From Peptococcaceae bacterium (GTDB taxonomy: Bacteria > Bacillota > DSM-12270 > Thermacetogeniales > Thermacetogeniaceae), in assembly GCA_023249405.1 (NCBI GenBank), contig JAHFCR010000006.1, positions 1 to 64,000 on the forward strand: a DNA stretch of 64,000 nt, written 5' to 3'. Of this stretch, positions 23,765 through 32,108 are shown piece by piece; within the stretch, counting starts at the first letter, position 1, and each line of letters starts with the position of its first letter. The notes under the pieces were generated by a model. That model searched no databases and was not told the DNA's origin. It worked only from the letters and a program-made list of their open reading frames with translations. The position numbers and the translations under genes are program-made.

Positions 23765-25610
23765 CGACAAAACAGATCGGCCGATCAGACCGGCGAGACC
23801 GGGCAGGCCCGGCCCTGGCGGCGGCGGACACGGCCCGATGTCCAGTATTGCAGCCATGGCCGGCGCCGAAAAACCCCAGAACCTCGGGGGCACCTTTAAA
23901 AGAATACTGGGATATCTGGGCCGGCAGAGGCGCGGCCTGATCGCAGTGCTGCTGCTGGTGACCCTCAGCACTGGACTGGAGCTGCTGGCGCCCTACCTGA
24001 TGCAGATTGCCATCGACAGCTATATCATCCCCAAAAAGCTGGGTGGCCTGGCCGCCATCTCGCTGGTACTATTATTGGTCTACCTGACTGACGCCGCTAT
24101 CAGCCTGCTCTCCTCCTTCTCGATGATCGAAGTGGCCCAGCACACTGTGAAGGGCATGAGGAACGATCTGTTTGCCAAGGTACAGTCGCTGCCGATCAAA
24201 TTCTTCGACCTGAGGCCGCATGGAGAACTGATGAGCCGGTTCACCAACGACATCGAGAACATCAACACCACCATCAACCAGAGCCTCGTTCAACTCATCT
24301 CCAGCTTGCTCACGGTCACCGGTGTGACTGTGGTCATACTGCTGATCAACTGGCGCCTGGCCCTTGTCTGCCTGCTCAGCATCCCCATCTTCACGCTGGT
24401 CACCAGAGCGATCGCCAGGTACACGCTGCAGGGGTTCATCGACCAGCAGGCCAACCTGGGAGTCTTGAACGGGATTGCCGAAGAGAATGTGACCGGGCAG
24501 AAGGTGATCACGGCCTTCTGCCACCAGCAGGAATCCATCGCCGAATTCCGAACCGCCAACCTGAAACTGAAGCAGTCCGCCCTGCGCGCCCAGGTCTTCT
24601 CCGGCTTCATCATGCCGATGGGCAACTTCCTGAACAATATCACCTTTGCCCTGATCGTGGGCATCGGCGGCTGGATGACCATCAAGGGACTGGCCACCAT
24701 CGGGGTGATCGCCAGCTTTGTCAGCTATGCGAAGCAGTTCGCCAACCCCCTGAATCAGATCGCCACTCTCTACAATACTGTACAATCGGCGCTGGCCGGA
24801 GGCGAGCGGGTGTTTCAGGTAATGGACGAGCAGGGTGAGTATAAGGATGAAAAGGATAAAAAGATCGAACAGGTCAAGGGCCAGGTGGTCTTTGACCACG
24901 TCTGCTTCAGCTACGATCAGAAGACGCCCGTGCTCAAGGAGATCACGTTCGAGGCCCAGCCAGGACAGATCATCGCTCTGGTCGGTCATACCGGAGCGGG
25001 CAAGACCACCATCGTCAACCTGCTTACCAGATTCTACGACGTGGACAGCGGCGTTATCAGCATCGACGGCGAGGATATCCGCCATCTGGACAAGGACAGC
25101 GTGCGCCGCAAGCTGGGCATCGTGCTGCAGGATACCTATTTATTCAAGGGAACGGTACGGGAAAATATCCGGTACGGCCGCCCGGAGGCCACCGACGAGG
25201 AGATCGAGCAGGCTGCCAACATGGCTAATTCCGATTATTTCATCAGGCGCCTGCCTGACGGCTACGATACCATCCTGTCCGAAGAAGGCAGCAATCTGAG
25301 CCATGGCCAGCGACAACTGCTCTCCATCACCAGGACCATCCTGGCCGATCCGGACATTCTGGTGCTGGACGAGGCCACCAGCAGCGTGGACACCCGCACC
25401 GAGAAGTATATCCAGAAGGCCATGCTCACTCTGATGCAGGGCCGCACCAGCTTCATTATCGCCCACCGCCTGAGCACCATCAGGGAAGCCGACATGATCC
25501 TGGTGCTCGATCATGGCGAGATCATCGAGCGGGGCAACCACGAGTCATTGCTGGCGCAAAAGGGCTTCTACTACGACCTGTACTACAGCCAGTTTGCCAA
25601 AGCAGTGTAA
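23757..25610 (+). CDS. ABC exporter half-transporter, consensus-site subunit (pair 1)
   Basis: A 617-residue protein with a Pro/Gly/Arg-rich N-terminal extension (~1-45), six membrane helices and a nucleotide-binding domain: Walker A GHTGAGKTT, signature LSHGQRQLLSI (Gly to His in the LSGGQ motif) and Walker B ILVLDEATSSVD with the catalytic Glu. With its upstream partner it should form an asymmetric exporter with one full catalytic site. The two genes form an operon. An XRE regulator with operators lies immediately downstream, but its promoter faces away from this gene. Confidence 0.93.
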   Translation: MPDDKTDRPIRPARPGRPGPGGGGHGPMSSIAAMAGAEKPQNLGGTFKRILGYLGRQRRGLIAVLLLVTLSTGLELLAPYLMQIAIDSYIIPKKLGGLAAISLVLLLVYLTDAAISLLSSFSMIEVAQHTVKGMRNDLFAKVQSLPIKFFDLRPHGELMSRFTNDIENINTTINQSLVQLISSLLTVTGVTVVILLINWRLALVCLLSIPIFTLVTRAIARYTLQGFIDQQANLGVLNGIAEENVTGQKVITAFCHQQESIAEFRTANLKLKQSALRAQVFSGFIMPMGNFLNNITFALIVGIGGWMTIKGLATIGVIASFVSYAKQFANPLNQIATLYNTVQSALAGGERVFQVMDEQGEYKDEKDKKIEQVKGQVVFDHVCFSYDQKTPVLKEITFEAQPGQIIALVGHTGAGKTTIVNLLTRFYDVDSGVISIDGEDIRHLDKDSVRRKLGIVLQDTYLFKGTVRENIRYGRPEATDEEIEQAANMANSDYFIRRLPDGYDTILSEEGSNLSHGQRQLLSITRTILADPDILVLDEATSSVDTRTEKYIQKAMLTLMQGRTSFIIAHRLSTIREADMILVLDHGEIIERGNHESLLAQKGFYYDLYYSQFAKAV

Positions 25611-25613
25611 TAT

Positions 25614-25714
25614 TGTCAGCAGACAACACCCCTCCTACGAACAAATCGTGTATTGTCAATAAGCAATGCCATGTTTAAATAGTCATTGTCTGCAGACATC
25701 TGTTTGCTTAAAAT
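25614..25714 (+). promoter_or_regulatory. Promoter and twin TGTC-N4-GACA operators for the XRE gene
   Basis: TGTCAGCAGACA (25614-25625) and the perfect palindrome TGTCTGCAGACA (25687-25698) share the form TGTCNNNNGACA. The second overlaps the -35 of a good promoter: TTGTCT (25686-25691), 17 bp, TAAAAT (25709-25714). Autorepression by the XRE protein is predicted. Confidence 0.75.
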
Positions 25715-25741
25715 AGATATATGCAGAGGAGGCTGGTTAGC

Positions 25742-26191
25742 ATGGAGTTTGACAGAGTTTTGTTTGCAGACCTCTTGAAGAAGGCAAAAGGCGACCGCTC
25801 CATTAACAGGTTCGGGGATGAGACCAAAGTTGATTCCGGCTATATCTCCAGGCTTTTGAGATGCCGTACAGTCAATCCTCCCAGCGCAATGATTATTGCA
25901 AAGATTGCCGAGAAAGCCTTAAATAAGGTGACAGTGTCAGAATTAATGATTGCCGCAGGTTATATGGGATCATTTTCTGAGCCTGATATTCCTGAAGCCG
26001 TGATCAATAATCAGCCCGCAAAGCAACAGGCAATTGATGATTCCCAAGCCGATGCCCTGGCCTCTTTCCTTAAAGAGTTGAAAGAGCGGCCACTCCTGTC
26101 ACAGGTTTTTGATCAATTGAAAGAATTGAGCGATGATAAACTGCAAAGAGCGCTCAAGATAATTAAAATGATCAAAGAAATGGGAGATTGA
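25742..26191 (+). CDS. XRE-family transcriptional regulator
   Basis: A 149-residue protein with an N-terminal helix-turn-helix of the lambda-repressor type (INRFGDETKVDSGYISRLLR), as in Cro/CI-like and DNA-binding antitoxin regulators. The C-terminal half is helical and acidic (ALASFLKELKERPLLSQVFD, LQRALKIIKMIKEMGD), probably for dimerisation. It has no peptidase domain, so it is not LexA-like. AGGAGG is well placed before ATG 25742. Twin operators in its promoter suggest autoregulation. The lower GC of this gene suggests recent acquisition. Other targets are unknown. Confidence 0.85.
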   Translation: MEFDRVLFADLLKKAKGDRSINRFGDETKVDSGYISRLLRCRTVNPPSAMIIAKIAEKALNKVTVSELMIAAGYMGSFSEPDIPEAVINNQPAKQQAIDDSQADALASFLKELKERPLLSQVFDQLKELSDDKLQRALKIIKMIKEMGD

Positions 26192-26330
26192 TTGATCCCT
26201 GACCCAATATCTCAACAGCTTGTACAAGCAGCGCAATCTGCCATCAAACACCGGATAGGTCTATAATGACAATATTGACTGCATGCATAACCTCAGGAAT
26301 AGAACAGTAGCGCTGGAGGGGAGCTTTTAC

Positions 26331-27089
26331 ATGGAATCGTTGTTCAAGCTGTCGAAGCATTTCTGGGTGGCGGTTGGTGATGTGGGGTTCGCCAGGAGGA
26401 TGAAATTGAGTGCCATTGTCAACTACTTTATCGGCATGTCCGGCAGGCATACCCATGACCGGGGGATAGGCATCCAGGCTATCGACCAGCAGCACGGCGT
26501 GTTCTGGGCAATAACGCGGATGAGAGTCGATGTCGCAAGATATCCGCTCTTGGACGAGGAAATTACCATTGAAACCTGGCCGCAGAAGCCTCGGAAATAT
26601 GAGTTCGACAGGGATTACCTGATGAGGGATGCGCAGGGCAACATCATTGCCCGGGCGGCCTCGATCTGGGTGATCCTGGACATCGGAACCAGAAGGCTCA
26701 AGCCGACCATCCTGCTCGATACGGATTATCAGGAAACAGATTCCGAGCGGGCGCTCGATTGCACACTGAGCAAGATCAGGCTGCCAGCCGATCTGGAACT
26801 GGCCTGCAGGAGGGAGATCGGCTGCAGCGACATCGACATGCACGAACATCTGAACAGCGCCAGGTACATCAGCCTGATCACCGATTGCTTCAGCATCGGG
26901 CAGCACCGGAGATACCAGGTAACATCGCTGCAGATCAACTTTCTGGGTGAGGTTTTCCCGGGGGATACCGTTGCCTTGTATAAGCTGGACAATGTCGACC
27001 AATCGGGCAAGGCATTCGTCAGGGGCGTCAACGAGAAGGACGGCAGCACGGTGTTTACCGCCGAGCTCGATATATCCTCTCAGAATTAA
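26331..27089 (+). CDS. Acyl-ACP thioesterase
   Basis: A 252-residue double hot-dog protein of the FatA/FatB-like family. The first half has IDQQHGVFWAITRMRVDV and LDEEITIETWP. The second contains DIDMHEHLNSARY, corresponding to the usual DxNxHVNNxxY active-site segment. It releases free fatty acids from acyl-ACP in the cytoplasm. ATG 26331 with GGAGGGGAG upstream is preferred. It appears monocistronic, with no fatty-acid synthesis genes nearby, so its physiological purpose (lipid remodelling or fatty-acid export) is unknown. Confidence 0.85.
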   Translation: MESLFKLSKHFWVAVGDVGFARRMKLSAIVNYFIGMSGRHTHDRGIGIQAIDQQHGVFWAITRMRVDVARYPLLDEEITIETWPQKPRKYEFDRDYLMRDAQGNIIARAASIWVILDIGTRRLKPTILLDTDYQETDSERALDCTLSKIRLPADLELACRREIGCSDIDMHEHLNSARYISLITDCFSIGQHRRYQVTSLQINFLGEVFPGDTVALYKLDNVDQSGKAFVRGVNEKDGSTVFTAELDISSQN

Positions 27090-27162
27090 ACCAACCCGTT
27101 GCCGGGGATTCTGAGAAGTGCTTGATCAATATGGGTTTTCCACATCCGCAACAGAGGCCAGC

Positions 27163-27685
<523 letters not shown>

Positions 27686-27750
27686 TCATTTCACGAACTT
27701 CCCAAGAACATATACATTCAAGCAGACAGGTTTTCGGAGGGGAATATCTT

Positions 27751-28596
27751 TTGCAGCATAGCGAGGGAACTTTTCAAGGCACGCACGGCGCAGAACTTTT
27801 CTTCCAACAGTGGCGCCTGTCCAATGCCCCGAGGGCGGTAATAGTAGGAATGCACGGCCACGGAGATCATAGCGGAGGCCTGCGCAACATCATTCAGTAT
27901 CTGGTGCCTCTAGGTTATGCCTGGTACGGGTTCGACCTGAGAGGACACGGTCGCTCACCAGGCCTGCGGGGGCATATCCAAAAATGGTCCGACCTCCAGG
28001 GCGACCTGCAAGCCTTTCTAAGATGGATCAGGAGCCGTGAGGCCGATTTGCCGGTCTTTCTGCTCGGGCACAGCCTGGGAGCCCTGATCAGCCTGGAGTA
28101 CGCCATACGCTGCCCGGAAGACCTGAGTGGGGTCATCGCCATCGGCCCGCCGCTGAGCAGCGCCATGTTCTCCCGGTTCACAGTTATGGCGATCAGGATA
28201 CTCTCTCTCATCAAACAGGATTTTATAGTGGAACAGCAGCCTGACTACGCCAAGCTCACCCGTGATACAGATGTGATCAAGCTGCTGATTGCAGACACGC
28301 TGCGGCACGAGCGTATAAGCGCAAGATTAGGGCTGGCGCTTTACGACTCGCAGAGATGGGTGAGGATGCATGCCGGCGATCTGCATGTGCCGCTGCTGGC
28401 GCTCTATGGATTATCCGACCGGATCACCCCGGCCGAAGGAACCCGCAGCTTTTTCCATTCTGTATCCTATGCCAATAAGGAACAGCACGAGTACGCCCAG
28501 ACTCCGCACCGGCCCTTCGACGATCTGAACCGGGAAGAGGTGCTGGCGGATCTGTCTGGCTGGCTCGACAGGCAGCTAGGGGCAATCAACCATTGA
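27751..28596 (+). CDS. Alpha/beta hydrolase, monoacylglycerol-lipase-like
   Basis: A 281-residue serine hydrolase read from TTG 27751 (GGAGGGGA seven bases upstream). It has the oxyanion-side HGHGDHSGGL, the nucleophile elbow GHSLGA, a catalytic Asp in LSDRITP and the His in TPHRPFDD. A lid-like helical insert spans ~150-200. There is no signal peptide, so it is cytoplasmic. It resembles monoglyceride lipases and lysophospholipases. With the acyl-ACP thioesterase 660 bp upstream on the same strand it could belong to lipid turnover, though the toxin pair lies between them. Confidence 0.88.
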   Translation: MQHSEGTFQGTHGAELFFQQWRLSNAPRAVIVGMHGHGDHSGGLRNIIQYLVPLGYAWYGFDLRGHGRSPGLRGHIQKWSDLQGDLQAFLRWIRSREADLPVFLLGHSLGALISLEYAIRCPEDLSGVIAIGPPLSSAMFSRFTVMAIRILSLIKQDFIVEQQPDYAKLTRDTDVIKLLIADTLRHERISARLGLALYDSQRWVRMHAGDLHVPLLALYGLSDRITPAEGTRSFFHSVSYANKEQHEYAQTPHRPFDDLNREEVLADLSGWLDRQLGAINH

Positions 28597-28796
28597 AAAT
28601 CAGGCCACCGGCGATTGCTTCTTTGATTGAACCGGGCAGGAGTTGCAGCAATCAAGCCGCTGCGATCGAGGCAGATGGGTGCGTATCACCGTTGCCCTGT
28701 TTTCCTTCATCGTCTCTCCCCCTATAGCACCATTCACGGAGCTAATTTCACGATTCTTTCCCATTCAACTCAGCCAGCCTGTCCAGCTTCGGTTCT

Positions 28797-29606
28797 TTAT
28801 AACTGCTTGATCAGGCCGGCGAGCCATTCCATGCCCTGGAACAGGCGCGGACCGGGGCGGCAGAAGAAGTGGCAGGGAACGGCGTAGACCCGGCCCCTCA
28901 TCACTGCAATGACATTGCTCAGGCTGGGGTTGCGCTTGACGTCCACGATATCGCGGGCGCAGGAGCGCTTCTCAACGGTGCAGCCGGGACATCGGCGGCG
29001 TGGCTTCTCGTCCGGTCCGCAGCCGCAGGCCAGGATAATTTCCGGATTGAAAGCCGCCACGTTCTCCCATGTGATCAGCATGAAAGAATCATTGCGGGCA
29101 GACGGCATCGGCAGGGCGCCGCAGATCTTCAGGGCATCGTACTGGCAGTTGGCAGGTCCGGGTGCAGCCAGGGTGCCTTCACCGAGCACAAAGGCTAGGC
29201 GTGGACGGCGGATGCCCATATGGCTGAACTCTGCCTCTATAGACCCCCGCTTCATTTTGAGCAGATCGACGCGGCCGGTATTCACCGGCAATCCGGTGCG
29301 GTAAAGCAATTCTACCATCCCATCAAGCAGAGCGTCTATGGTCAACGGATCAAAGTCTAAGAGATCGATCCCCGCCTTGTGCAGTTGATCGCCGTGCTCC
29401 CGGTGAATCTCACCGCCGGATATGACCAGATCTGGCTTCATGGAGATGATCTTCGGTATGTTCGGGCTGCTAAAATAACCCACCTGTTCCTTGTGCCTGA
29501 CCTCTAATGGAAAGTCGCAGTTAGCGGTCACTCCCACTACCTGATCGCCAAGGCCGAGGTAGAATAGAATCTCCGTGCATGAGGGAACAAGCGAGATAAT
29601 GCGCAC
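28797..29606 (-). CDS. BtuF-like substrate-binding fold protein, no signal peptide, Cys cluster
   Basis: A 269-residue protein with the BtuF/FecB helical-backbone fold: it starts directly at IISLVPSCTEILFYLGLGD and contains PKIISMKPDLVISGG and WENVAAFNPEIILACG. There is no signal peptide or lipobox, so it appears cytoplasmic, as seen in a group of Firmicute cobalamin-binding-like proteins. After the second lobe begins it carries an insertion CGCGPDEK...RRRCPGC...SC, with five cysteines in about 20 residues, suggestive of metal or Fe-S binding. No BtuCD permease is adjacent. Ligand unknown; a corrinoid is possible. Confidence 0.8.
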   Translation of the reverse strand: MRIISLVPSCTEILFYLGLGDQVVGVTANCDFPLEVRHKEQVGYFSSPNIPKIISMKPDLVISGGEIHREHGDQLHKAGIDLLDFDPLTIDALLDGMVELLYRTGLPVNTGRVDLLKMKRGSIEAEFSHMGIRRPRLAFVLGEGTLAAPGPANCQYDALKICGALPMPSARNDSFMLITWENVAAFNPEIILACGCGPDEKPRRRCPGCTVEKRSCARDIVDVKRNPSLSNVIAVMRGRVYAVPCHFFCRPGPRLFQGMEWLAGLIKQL

Positions 29607-29650
29607 CTTATAGCGCCTCCGGTTAAATGCTGCGATTAGCTAAAATGGGC

Positions 29651-29677
29651 TTCAGATGGGGAAAAAACTCACCTGAA
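29651..29677. repeat. Hairpin repeat copy 2 (TTCAGATGGGG...TCACCTGAA)
   Basis: A 27-nt copy of the hairpin at 14616-14643, with an extra C-G pair at the stem base here. It lies 45 bp upstream of the BtuF-like gene start. Confidence 0.65.
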
Positions 29678-29790
29678 GCAATTCTCGCTTTATCTCTGTA
29701 AGGATAACATTCAGACCCCAGAAACGCTACTTCCCCTTTTGGCATACGCAGGCGCAACTACCTTCCAGTTAAGCTGCGAGACTTGCAACG

Positions 29791-29997
29791 TCACCGCAGT
29801 CCCATAATCTGAGTCTGAGAATGTTGAAAGCAAATCAGGCAGTAAGCTAATTCATATCTGAACCTCACCTTTTTCATAAAGGCAACCGCTTCCTCAACGC
29901 TGGTTAGCACCGGCAGGTCCACAGACAGCCCAGGCCGCGGCGTCCGGCCGGTATGATCTTGACCAGCAGCATATTCAGCTAGGGCCGCCGGCCATTT
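29791..29997 (-). pseudogene. Possible gene remnant, 68-codon open frame
   Basis: An open minus-strand frame in the 440-bp gap between the deacetylase and BtuF-like genes encodes a plausible-looking C-terminal fragment (e.g. PGLSVDLPVLTSVEEAVAFM) without a start codon or RBS. I cannot name the parent gene. Apart from this and the hairpin repeat, the 29607-30046 gap shows nothing. No cobalamin riboswitch was recognised. Confidence 0.25.
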
Positions 29998-30046
29998 TCA
30001 ACTTCATCATACGCAGAATTGTTAAGCATCTCATTGCCATCCGTTA

Positions 30047-30994
30047 TCAGACGCCTCCGGCAGGAGGGGCTTCGGTTGTTACATTGGTTGGTCCGGCAGG
30101 AGGAGTTTCGGTTGTTGGCTTATCAGGTGGGGATACGGGACGCGATGGTTTTGACAGCAGTTCCGATACGGTGCCGATCTTGTAACCCCGCCTGGTGATA
30201 TCGTCGATCAGCTGGGGCAGAGCCTTGAGCGTCGGGGCTTTACCTTCGTGCAGCAGAATGATCGAACCCGGCCAGAGATTGGTCATCACATTGTTGATGA
30301 TCTGGCTGGAGGTGGCGTTCTCCCTCCAGTCCTGAGGGTCTATGTTCCAGAGCACGACAGTATAGCCCATCTTTTGAATTTCATGAATTACGGGCTCGTT
30401 AAGCTCACCCCCCGGGGGGCGCAACAGCGATAGCTCCTGGTGGGCATCCTGCTCGATCGCTTTTTGGCCTTCCAGGATATTGCTTGCGGCATCCGCCAGG
30501 GATGCCTTCTTCAGATTGAGATGGCTGTAGGTATGATTCCCGATCTCATTGCCGTCGTTGGCGATCAGGGCCGCCAGTGACGGTTCGCGCTCGACCTGGC
30601 TTCCGATCAGGAAGAATGTGGCGTGCACCCCTTTATCCCGGAGTATTTTCAGGTATTCCGGGGTCATGGACAGCGAGGGGCCGTCGTCGAAGGTCAACGC
30701 CACCCTTTTTTCCGGATCATGCGGAACATTGCAGACGACACCAAGCTTGGCCAGCGGCAATCCAACCGGCAGAACCGGCTTTTCAGACTTGGCTTCCACC
30801 ACTACCCGCGGAGGCGTATATACTTGCTGGGTAACGGCAACATCCGGTACGGCTAGGGGGGGGCGCGAATCAACCTCAGCCGGCGCCTGTCTTAATATGG
30901 CGTAGCCAAAGCCAGCTAAGGCAAGGAGGACCAGAAAAGAGAATATGAATAGCAGCAAGATCTTATGGCTTTTGTTAGGTGGGGAAGTGGACAA
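30047..30994 (-). CDS. Membrane-anchored polysaccharide deacetylase (NodB domain)
   Basis: A 315-residue protein. An uncleaved signal anchor (~11-33) is followed by a Pro/Val-rich stalk. The NodB deacetylase domain (~90-285) carries VALTFDDGPS (catalytic Asp and metal Asp), GNHTYSHLNL (metal histidines), LLRPPGG and SIILLHEGKA. The C-terminal tail contains two copies of a TTExPPAG-type repeat. It probably deacetylates peptidoglycan or another wall glycan, as PdaA does in spores. TTG 30994 is the start used; the RBS is modest. It is the last of three minus-strand wall-enzyme genes. Confidence 0.9.
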   Translation of the reverse strand: MSTSPPNKSHKILLLFIFSFLVLLALAGFGYAILRQAPAEVDSRPPLAVPDVAVTQQVYTPPRVVVEAKSEKPVLPVGLPLAKLGVVCNVPHDPEKRVALTFDDGPSLSMTPEYLKILRDKGVHATFFLIGSQVEREPSLAALIANDGNEIGNHTYSHLNLKKASLADAASNILEGQKAIEQDAHQELSLLRPPGGELNEPVIHEIQKMGYTVVLWNIDPQDWRENATSSQIINNVMTNLWPGSIILLHEGKAPTLKALPQLIDDITRRGYKIGTVSELLSKPSRPVSPPDKPTTETPPAGPTNVTTEAPPAGGV

Positions 30995-31048
30995 TGTATT
31001 ATCCCTGTCTTTTAAACAGCAGTGTCAGGCCGGTATTTCTACGATATG

Positions 31049-31840
31049 CTATAAAATGCGGCGCGCTCCCACATAGCGGGACTTATACCAGGAATCGTCA
31101 AGCGAGGTGATGGTAACTCCCTTGAAGGAGGCGGCGTGGATGAAGGAGTTATTTCCTACATAGATCCCAACGTGAGTGATATACCCGTCTTTCCGATCCG
31201 AGAAGAATACCAGATCTCCCGGGACCGAGGGGGATACCTTTTGGCCTGCCCGGGCCTGGTCGTTGGCAACGCGGGGCAGATTAACCCCCCAGAGCGAATA
31301 GACATAACGCACAAAACCGGAGCAATCGAAGCTTGATGGTCCATTTGCTCCATAACTATAGGGCTTGCCCAGAAATCGCTTGGCAATGCTTATGATATCC
31401 GCAGTCAACCCCCGGCTGGCATTCTGCGTCCCTGATTGCCCGGATGCAGTTGAGGATTGCTGATAAGCCTTAACGCACCATCCGGCAATCCAACCTGTTC
31501 CGCCCTTCCAAGCGATCTGATACCAACCGTTGGCATTTTTCGCCTTTGCCTGAATGATATCCCCCTTATGCACCTGTCCGATTATGCCGCTATTCGTTCC
31601 CGGCCCCGAACGCACATTGACTGTGTCATAGGACGCCTGCCACTGGCCGGTCGCCGGAGTAAGCGCTGCGGAAGCCGCGGTGCCGGCAAAGGCGACACTG
31701 TATGTAGAATAGCTGATGATCAAGGCAGCACTCAAACAAAAAGTCGCAGTCAAGACCGCCAGCATGGATCTTCTGGCCGTTTTTTGTGCGATCTCCGATT
31801 GTGCAACTCGTTTTTGAAAAGAAGTTGTCACCAAAAACAT
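31049..31840 (-). CDS. NlpC/P60 cell-wall endopeptidase with SH3b domain
   Basis: A 263-residue exported protein. The signal peptide covers ~1-50 (long basic N-region, core LTATFCLSAALIISYSTYS). One bacterial SH3 domain follows (VNVRSGPGTNSGIIGQVHKG...TGWIAGWCVKAY). The NlpC/P60 domain has the nucleophile FDCSGFVRYVY, the histidine THVGIYVG and IHAAS. It cleaves peptide stems of peptidoglycan. ATG 31840 is chosen because AAGGAG is well placed. A Spo0A-like box lies 39-46 bp upstream. Confidence 0.92.
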   Translation of the reverse strand: MFLVTTSFQKRVAQSEIAQKTARRSMLAVLTATFCLSAALIISYSTYSVAFAGTAASAALTPATGQWQASYDTVNVRSGPGTNSGIIGQVHKGDIIQAKAKNANGWYQIAWKGGTGWIAGWCVKAYQQSSTASGQSGTQNASRGLTADIISIAKRFLGKPYSYGANGPSSFDCSGFVRYVYSLWGVNLPRVANDQARAGQKVSPSVPGDLVFFSDRKDGYITHVGIYVGNNSFIHAASFKGVTITSLDDSWYKSRYVGARRIL

Positions 31841-31878
31841 TATGTATTCTCCTTCCAGTTTAAGCACTGGAATGATAA

Positions 31879-31886
31879 TTTCGACA
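31879..31886 (-). promoter_or_regulatory. Spo0A-type box upstream of NlpC/P60 gene
   Basis: TGTCGAAA on the minus strand matches the 0A box TGTCGAA. It is embedded in a longer sequence (AATGATAATTTCGACATAAA, plus strand) closely matching the one at 34331-34350. Confidence 0.6.
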
Positions 31887-31930
31887 TAAAACTCCATTTC
31901 CCTGCTAACAGCCAAGAAATTATCTTAAAA

Positions 31931-31955
31931 AATGCCACCCGCGTTCAGGCGGGCG
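31931..31955 (-). terminator. Terminator after the SLH amidase gene
   Basis: On the minus strand, CGCCCGC-CTGAAC-GCGGGTGGC followed by ATTTTTT. It separates the amidase gene from the NlpC/P60 gene. Confidence 0.7.
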
Positions 31956-32108
31956 TTTGTCTTCCATGCAGGTGAGAGAATGTCATTGTGCTAACTCGCC
32001 TGCAACTCCATTGCTTGCCGAGTTATTGAAGCTTCCTGACCAATTTTCCCAACTTGCCAACCAGCAGCTTATTTACGGTCTGTTACGACTGCATCCATGC
32101 AGTCCTTC

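Noticed and set aside
22886-25541. Several long minus-strand frames opposite the ABC genes
   Set aside because: Complement shadows of well-supported transporter genes.
29607-29900. Possible cobalamin riboswitch before the BtuF-like gene
   Set aside because: No B12-box or expected paired core could be recognised; only the dispersed hairpin is present.
31841-32108. Possible c-di-AMP (ydaO-type) riboswitch before the NlpC/P60 gene
   Set aside because: No matching conserved motifs; the region holds a terminator and a 0A-like box.
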